Assembly (NCBI GenBank): GCA_947095535.1
Contig: OX352774.1
Location: forward strand, 83,700,416-83,764,415
DNA length: 64,000 nt
Direction of reading: 5' to 3'
DNA from: Poecilobothrus nobilitatus
Lineage: Eukaryota > Arthropoda > Insecta > Diptera > Dolichopodidae
Shown: piece after piece, positions 57,735 through 64,000 of the stretch
Layout: each line of letters begins with the position of its first letter
How positions within the stretch are numbered: the first letter of the stretch is position 1
Notes under the pieces: generated by a model
What the model was told of the DNA's origin: nothing
Database searches by the model: none
The model's input: only the letters and a program-made list of their open reading frames with translations
Program-made: the position numbers and the translations under genes

Positions 57735-57928
57735 AGAGTGCTGAACATTTAAATAAAATAAATAAAAATGCATTTAAACCACCAGTTAGCGAAGAAATAA
57801 AAGATGTTGTAAGAAGAAATTTTACAAAAGAAATCGAATTTTATCAATTTTGTCGTCAAAGACTTCATAAACAATATTTAGCAGTGAATTTACCCGATAG
57901 AGTTTTAAGTGATAGACCACAAATTTAA
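57735..57928 (+). CDS. pip: Exon C10: last terminal exon of the array
   Basis: The acceptor is TTTTTTAG; two bases complete Glu. It reads SAEHLNKINKNAFKPPVSEE, the sequon NFT, KEIEFYQFCRQRLHKQYLAV, a short tail and TAA at 57926-57928. CRQRLH replaces CKQRLY. No further A, B or C exon is seen to the right edge, so this is probably the 3' end of the gene. Confidence 0.92.
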
Positions 57929-60900
57929 TAATAATAAAAAATATAAATAAAAAAAAAATAATAATAATAATTAGTATATGAGAATTAAAAATAAAAATAA
58001 AAAATAAAATTTAAAGATAATTATATTATTTTAAGATTATAATTATTTATGAGTGTTAATCATTCTCATTTTTTTTTTTTTATTTTATTTTAACTTAATT
58101 AAGTTATACAAATAAGTGTTATCCTTACATTATAAATTTAAAATTATGAACAAAAATTTAAATGAAACAAAAAAAAAATTTTTTTTACTCTAATATACAT
58201 ATTTAGAAAAAAATTTATTAGGACTCATTATTATTTCCATATATATTTATTATTTTTTTTGTGGAACTTGGAAAAATTATAAGAAATTCTTTAAATTGAA
58301 TTAACAAATCAGCACTTTAATAAAATAACTTAAATAACTTTCTTTCTAAACTCTAAAAAAAAATCCTTCAAATAACCCTTTAAAAACCGCTAAGAAATTT
58401 TTCCTATACCAAAAACATATTTACCTTAGAACACAAGTTTCATTTAACTTCTCATATCTTCTTGGATACATACTTTTGTATATATTTTAAAATTCACAAT
58501 AACAGATACAAAATTTGTTATTGTGAATAATATAAATGAGCATAAACTAATTTAACTGAAATTTTCCAAAAAATTAAAAAAAAAAATAATATTTTGCCAT
58601 TAAAACATACGCAATGACAATACATATACACATATTTTTGCACCAAACTATACTAAAAAACAAAAACCACAAAAAAAAAATGGACCTATCGTCCATTTTT
58701 ACTATTTATTCAAAATCTAATAGATGCGTATTAATAGATGTCGCTACGCGAAAAAAGTTATCATTTTATATACAAAAAAAAATTAGTTCAGACTTGGTAT
58801 GTCTTATATGCGTATGCGTCTTTAAACAAACTCATTACAGTATTTAATTCATTTATATTTAATGGGATATTTTGAAACGTTATAATTTTGTTTTTATCTT
58901 GATTTTTTGATAGTAGTTCATTATAAAACCATTTTAAATATATTCTCCTTTTATTAAAAAAAAACAATTGAATTTTTTTAACTTCCGAACAATTTTTTAT
59001 TTAATCCCCAATATTTTAAGCTTTCTAATACGATTATTTTATAAAAGCATATATTCACTATACACTTTAACTTTTTATTATTTTCTATGCAAAATATTTC
59101 AAATTCAATTAAAAAAAAAAAAGACACTTATTGACACTAATTGGTATTTTCGGATACATTTATCTTGAAATCAAATGTTATTTAAATACAAAGCCAATAT
59201 AACACATCTACGAATGGGTTAAAAATTAAAAAAAAAAAAAAATTCCTATGTTAATTAAAAAATTGAATAAAAATTTCTTTTATGCATTTAAATTATTTTA
59301 TTTTTCACCTTTTTAAATATACATACTTATACATATGCATATACATTTAATTAATTAAAATAAGGTTATTTAATAATTAATCTTCTAATCTAAAATAGTC
59401 GAAAATTGTAATTTGAATTACTGATAAAAAAATAAAAAAAATTGGAATATAGGGCATTTTCGGTTGGTTACAGGTGTCTGCTGCTCTGTAATGACTTAAG
59501 ACACATAAAAAAGTTCTTTTACAAAATGAAGTAACGGACGAACGGACACGGACGAAAAAACCGACGAAAAGAATACACTAAGCACATATTTCCAATTTTT
59601 TTTTTTTTTTAAATATGCTAAAAAGATCTAAAATACAAAAAAAAAAAATTTATAAAATAATAAATATGTAAAAAATTAAACTTAAAAAAGTAATCAACAT
59701 ATTACAAATTAGTATAAGAAAAAAATGTCCCAATGTTTTTTTAATGACCTTGAACAAAAATTTTTTTTTTTTTTTTTATTTAATTTAATATTTGTTATTT
59801 ATATTAAAATGTGATCTGATTTTTATTATTTTTTTTTTTTTTTATTAATATTATATTATACATATTTATAATTTAAACAAAAACAAAAAACAAAAACAAA
59901 AAAAAAATATAAAATTAAATGTCGTTATTAATTGTTAAAAAATAATTAAATAAATTAAACAAAAAGAACAAAAAAAAAAAAACTATTGTATATAAAAATA
60001 ATTAATTTAATTTTTCATCTTATTATAATATAAGTTTATTAGCTAACAAAAAAATAAAAGTCTTAATTTTATAAGTTTTCTACAACAAAAAAAAAAAAAA
60101 TAAAATAAAAATAAAACACACTATGTGACTTTTTGAAGATATAAAATCACTATTTTATAGTTATGCTAATTTTTTTTTTTTTTTATTGTAAAATATTTAA
60201 TAAATATATATTATATAAAAATAAAAATTGTATTTTAGTTTAAGGTAATTGAATAATGTTAATATTAAGTGTCATATGATCACATACGTATTATCACACA
60301 AATAACATATGATGTTATTTTAATTGATTGATTGATTGATTCAAATAATATAACAAAGGTATAGCGAAGCGACAACATTTAAGATTTGATCTGATTTTAA
60401 TTTGAAATTATATGTCAATATTGATCAAAAAGTTGATTAAATTTATCTTTCTGAAAACTCTCATTTTATAATTTCTGTACCAACCTTGCGATCAGACTAG
60501 GTAGTAAGTACTCAGCAATTTAACCAATTTGACCAGTTTCAAGTCAATCAATTTGACTGGATTTCAACGTCGTTAGCTCAAAATGAAATCCATGTGGCTG
60601 TTTTTTTTTAACTGGATTTGATTAGTTGGAATTTTTGATTCTTTTTTCACTTATTCTATCTTTATTAATACAATTTTTGAAAATATTATTTTGAAATTTT
60701 TGAAGACATAATACTATAAGAGTAAAAAACTTTTTAGTTGCTCAGGTTCGCACGTTGGGTTGGATTACGAAGGTTGTTTAGTTCCATATACGTACATACA
60801 ATATACAACAATTATATTAAAATTTAATGAAGTTCAATAAAAATACGTTTGATACGTTTAGTTGTTTTGTTTTTTGATTGAAATTCTGACTGAAAAATTT

Positions 60901-63384
60901 TTTTTTAACTGGATTTTTTTCAGTTTAATCTGACTGGAAATAAATTTTCGAATTAGCACACTCAGCACTAACAACATAAGTGCACAAAAACATGAATATT
61001 TTCGACAATACAATTGCATTTTTCCAAATATCTTCTTAAAGTAGCTTGATATTTTTCTAATTAGTAATATAATATATAATACTAGCTATATAGTAATTTG
61101 ACATTTCATATATGTATTTCAAAATGGCGAAAAATAAAAAAAAATAATCGTCAACATTCATCCTATAAGTTTTTTTCTCACATAATATGATTTTTAGTAT
61201 TTTTTTTTTTAATTTAAAATAAAATAATTTCTATATTTGAATTTAAAATAAAACAAAAATTTGAAAATAAATTACATATATAAACAAAAATTATTTTTTA
61301 AAATCGATAAAATCTCTTGATAGTAAAATGACACCCACGTCACAAAGATAATAATTTGACATTTCGTTTCGTATTACACATTTGACGTTTCGAAATATTA
61401 CTAGTTATAATATCTCGTCTGCCAGCTGAGTAATCACCATAGTTTTCTTTCATTTTCTTTTTCTTACATATCAACAATGATTATTAAATTAGAATAAGAA
61501 GAAGAATATTATAGGTTCAAAAAAAAGTGTTAGATATTACTTCTTAATTACTTTTAATATCATTTATTAAACAAAAATGCATATATAATAGAGTTCGTCC
61601 CACAATACTCCAGTTTGTTACACATGTACATGACATGTACTTGCTAGACATAGTATCAGATATCACATTAAAATCTTATTACAAAATTACAATATAAATA
61701 GAGTAAAAATTTTTTTCCACCGATCACGAAATGAAATCCTTTCTTTTGACAATTATTTCATTGTAAAATTCATATTTTGTTTCTTTGTTTTAACATAAGA
61801 CAAAAAACACGTTAACAATCGATTAAAAACACATAAATAATTAACCTTTTTTACTTTAACTGATGACATTTTTACTTTAAGTGGAGACTTAAAATGAAAA
61901 AATTTTTCTTTAAATGAAGAAATTTGTACTTTAATTATTTTACATATACATATATACATATATATGTACATTAATCATATCCAAATATATTATGTAAATT
62001 ATATATATATGTATATTAAATTACTGAAGTATGGATTCTTCATTTAAAATAAAAATATCTTCACTTAAAGTAAAAAATATTCACTTAAAATAAATAAGTC
62101 TTCAGTTAAAGTAAAAAAAGTATGCATATTCATATATAAGGGTTTTTATGATTTTTTTTATCAATGTAAGGTAATAATTCCCCTTTCTATATTTACTTAA
62201 TCGCAAATAATCGTGATATAGTGAATTGTTAGTTATGTACTTATCTATTAAGAAAAAACAAACTTATTTCCTTCAAAAATTTTTAGAGGATGATGAAGAT
62301 TGATCTACTTATGAATAAAATGCGAGACTTAATTTTGATATTTATTTATAACTTTCAGAATTCAAGGAAATCAACAAATATTACTGGATCACTCCACACG
62401 AATCTTCTTGAAACCGAATTTTTAACTTCTATTTATTTCCACATAATCCATAAATTTTGAAGTGAGAAGTAGGTATATAAGTAAATAAGAAAGGATACGG
62501 AATAGTAAATTATTTTTGTTATTCATTTTTTTATGTAGATTCACAATATTTTTGTGACTCTCATAAAAATGTTTATTTAATTTTATTTCTGTATATTTGT
62601 GGCTTCTTGAGCTAAGCGCAAGAGAAATAAAATTTTGAATTTAAAAAAGAAGAATGGAATTCCAACTACATTAGTTTATGTAGGAAAGAGGAGTTGAAAC
62701 GCTAAAATTCAATTCGAGAAGAACTGTGTGGAAAGCCGGAATAATCATATTCTAATATCTCTAATATTATATCTTTTTTATTTATCTTTTTCTTTTTTTC
62801 TATAATAATTGCATATATCTACCTATATTTATATAATATTATCTATGCTATATTCACTTTCAAAGCTTTAGTGCACACAATTATATAATTTTTATTAGCT
62901 TAACGAAGTTAAAAGATATTTTATTAATTTTTAATAATAGGTCACGTAAGTTTTCGTATCATCGCAAGTTCCTAAAGGCAATTTTGAAGACTAGTTTTCA
63001 AAATTTTCGTATTTATGTATGTATTATTGTCAAAGCCACTATATACTGACTAATTTCCATTTTTCAAATATTAATTTTTATTAATTTTTAAAAATACAAC
63101 GATACATATGTCAAAAATACGCACACACGACGATATCAAAGAAAATAAGCAAACCCATAAGTTAGTTATTTTTTATTTTCGTATCATCGTAAGCTTATGA
63201 TTTCGCACTATATCCATGGTTCGTTTATTAAATCATTCAAAGTTTAACAAACTTTTGACATTTAAACTGTCTATTTTCATAAAAAAGTTTGCTACACTTC
63301 AATCAAACTAAATAAACAAACGGAAAAATAACAAACGACGATAACAAATATTGGTTGCTTTTTATAGAGGCGGAGAACTTTATG
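57929..63384. other. Downstream non-coding region
   Basis: 5.5 kb, AT-rich. The first few hundred bp should include the 3' UTR of the C10 isoform. Apart from an (ATTG)n microsatellite at 60323-60340 and the fold-back element at 61.85 kb, I see no gene. At 59.53-59.57 kb 'cggacgaacggacacggacg' is a possible reversed piece of the Helentron-like repeat. Confidence 0.5.
61846..62120. mobile_element. Fold-back element, second copy
   Basis: The left end CTTTTTTACTTTAACTGATG is mirrored by the right end (inverted: CTTTTTTTACTTTAACTGAAG), with inner repeats of 'actttaagtggagac' and 'cttcacttaaagtaaa'. It has the same layout as the element at 9959-10408. Confidence 0.65.
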
Positions 63385-64000
63385 TTCAAATAAAATGCAG
63401 AAAAATGTTTTTAATATCCATTAAATTGGCTTTATTTGACAAATAATTTGTTGACATTAATTTTTGAATAAGTTTTCGGACATTTGCCCAACGCGGCTGG
63501 CGCGTACATGGCATATCTATAGGTCCAATTTTCACACACTTTTCACAGTAAATCAGACTGTATTTCTTCTGCTTCGAATGTTGGCTCTCTTCGAAAGTGC
63601 TCAATTGTTTCTGGTTTATCTGCGTAGAAATGCGACTTTACATATCACCAGAGAAAATAATCTGATGGCGTCAAATCATATGAACGAGGTAGCCAGTTAA
63701 CAGGTCCATTTCGTCAAATAAATCGTTCGTCAAATGTTTCTTTCAGTAAAGTAATTGTGTTGTACACTGTGTGGCATGTGGCACCGTCCTACTGAAACCA
63801 CATGTCTGCAACATTAAGGCATTCCAATTGAGGTAAGAAAAAGTTAGTAATCATGTCTCTGTACTGGTCACTGTAAAGTTCTTAACTACATCATTTTTGA
63901 AACCATATGGACCAATAATCCCACCACCCCATAGAGCGCACCAAACAGTGACTTTTTCTAGATGTAATGGTGCTTCGTTAATGGCTTTTGAATTATCATC
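63385..64000 (-). mobile_element. Decayed mariner-type (DD41D-like) transposase, 3' part
   Basis: The minus strand encodes, with in-frame stops, pieces such as VTVWCALWGGGIIGPYGF, WFQ*DGATCHT, GPVNWLPRSYDLTPSDYFLW and PETIEHF. These are the second and third catalytic blocks of a Tc1/mariner transposase. I count 41 residues between Asp of DGA and Asp of SDYF, the spacing of the rosa (DD41D) group. Stops at several places show it is inactive. The element continues past the right edge. Confidence 0.75.

Larger units (their letters stand above)
1772..57928 (+). other. pip: pipe-type sulfotransferase locus: array of alternative 3' exons
   Basis: All strong coding segments here are exons of one repeated three-exon module (A, B, C) on the + strand. 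Together they encode a PAPS-dependent uronyl 2-O-sulfotransferase domain of the HS2ST/UST/Pipe family. In Drosophila, Pipe is a Golgi enzyme that sulfates vitelline-membrane glycoproteins and sets dorsoventral polarity; its locus makes many isoforms by swapping 3' sulfotransferase exons. Here I count 21 A, 10 B and 10 C exons, none with its own credible start codon and signal anchor, so each needs a common 5' part outside the window. Each of the three exon classes carries a conserved N-glycosylation sequon (N-N-T in A, N-x-T in B, N-x-T in most C), fitting a luminal protein. The family call is firm. Orthology to pip rests on the exon-array architecture and Pipe-like motifs, not on a database search. 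Confidence 0.85.

Noticed and set aside
1..64000. CRISPR arrays, operons or bacterial regulatory sites
   Set aside because: The window is eukaryotic, with spliced exons and insect-type repeats; no direct-repeat/spacer pattern is present.

Overview
The window looks like an insect nuclear genome, most likely a fly. It is very AT-rich, with long A/T homopolymers, many short fold-back and TIR elements, a tRNA-derived SINE, a repeat resembling the fly DINE-1/Helentron type, and a decayed mariner-type transposase. No bacterial gene organisation is present. The species cannot be named from sequence alone.

Almost all coding content, about 1.8 to 57.9 kb and all on the + strand, belongs to one locus: the alternatively spliced 3' part of a pipe (pip) type glycan 2-O-sulfotransferase gene (HS2ST/UST family, type II Golgi membrane enzyme in other species). 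I see three exon classes. Exon A (about 540-740 nt) encodes the PAPS 5'-phosphosulfate loop (NRVPKxGS), an invariant active-site-region His, the 3'-phosphate loop (RxPxxRxxSW) and four cysteines. Exon B is exactly 155 nt in every copy and encodes the P(L/F)N...AVVG.W...N.T...IP.(Y/F)F segment. Exon C is the terminal coding exon (..REIEFYEFCKQRLYKQY.. plus a variable tail and stop). There are 21 A, 10 B and 10 C exons. The order is C0 | A1 B1 C1 | A2 B2 A3 B3 C3 | A4 B4 C4 | A5 B5 C5 | A6 to A16 (eleven A exons in a row) B6 C6 B7 C7 | A17 B8 C8 | A18 A19 A20 B9 C9 | A21 B10 C10. Exon C0 near the left edge belongs to a cassette whose A and B exons lie outside the window. The common 5' exons (cytoplasmic tail, membrane anchor, stem) were not found and are presumably also upstream.

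Reading phases are the same throughout: A enters in phase 0 and leaves with 2 nt, B is 2->1, and C is 1->stop. Any A can therefore join any B and any B any C, but A-A or B-B splicing breaks the frame. The array thus looks built for one-A, one-B, one-C choice, with some A exons sharing tails. One A exon (A9) has a 1-nt frameshift. One (A12) has lost the PAPS-loop lysine and looks like a chimera of its neighbours. A13/A14 are a recent tandem duplicate.

The introns and inter-cassette gaps are filled with mobile-element debris. This includes a 623-bp hAT-type MITE with a perfect 8-bp target duplication, several long fold-back elements, four SINE copies, Helentron-like remnants and a non-LTR retrotransposon fragment. 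The last 6 kb (57.9-64 kb) hold no gene I can support, only a fold-back element and a DD41D mariner remnant at the right edge.
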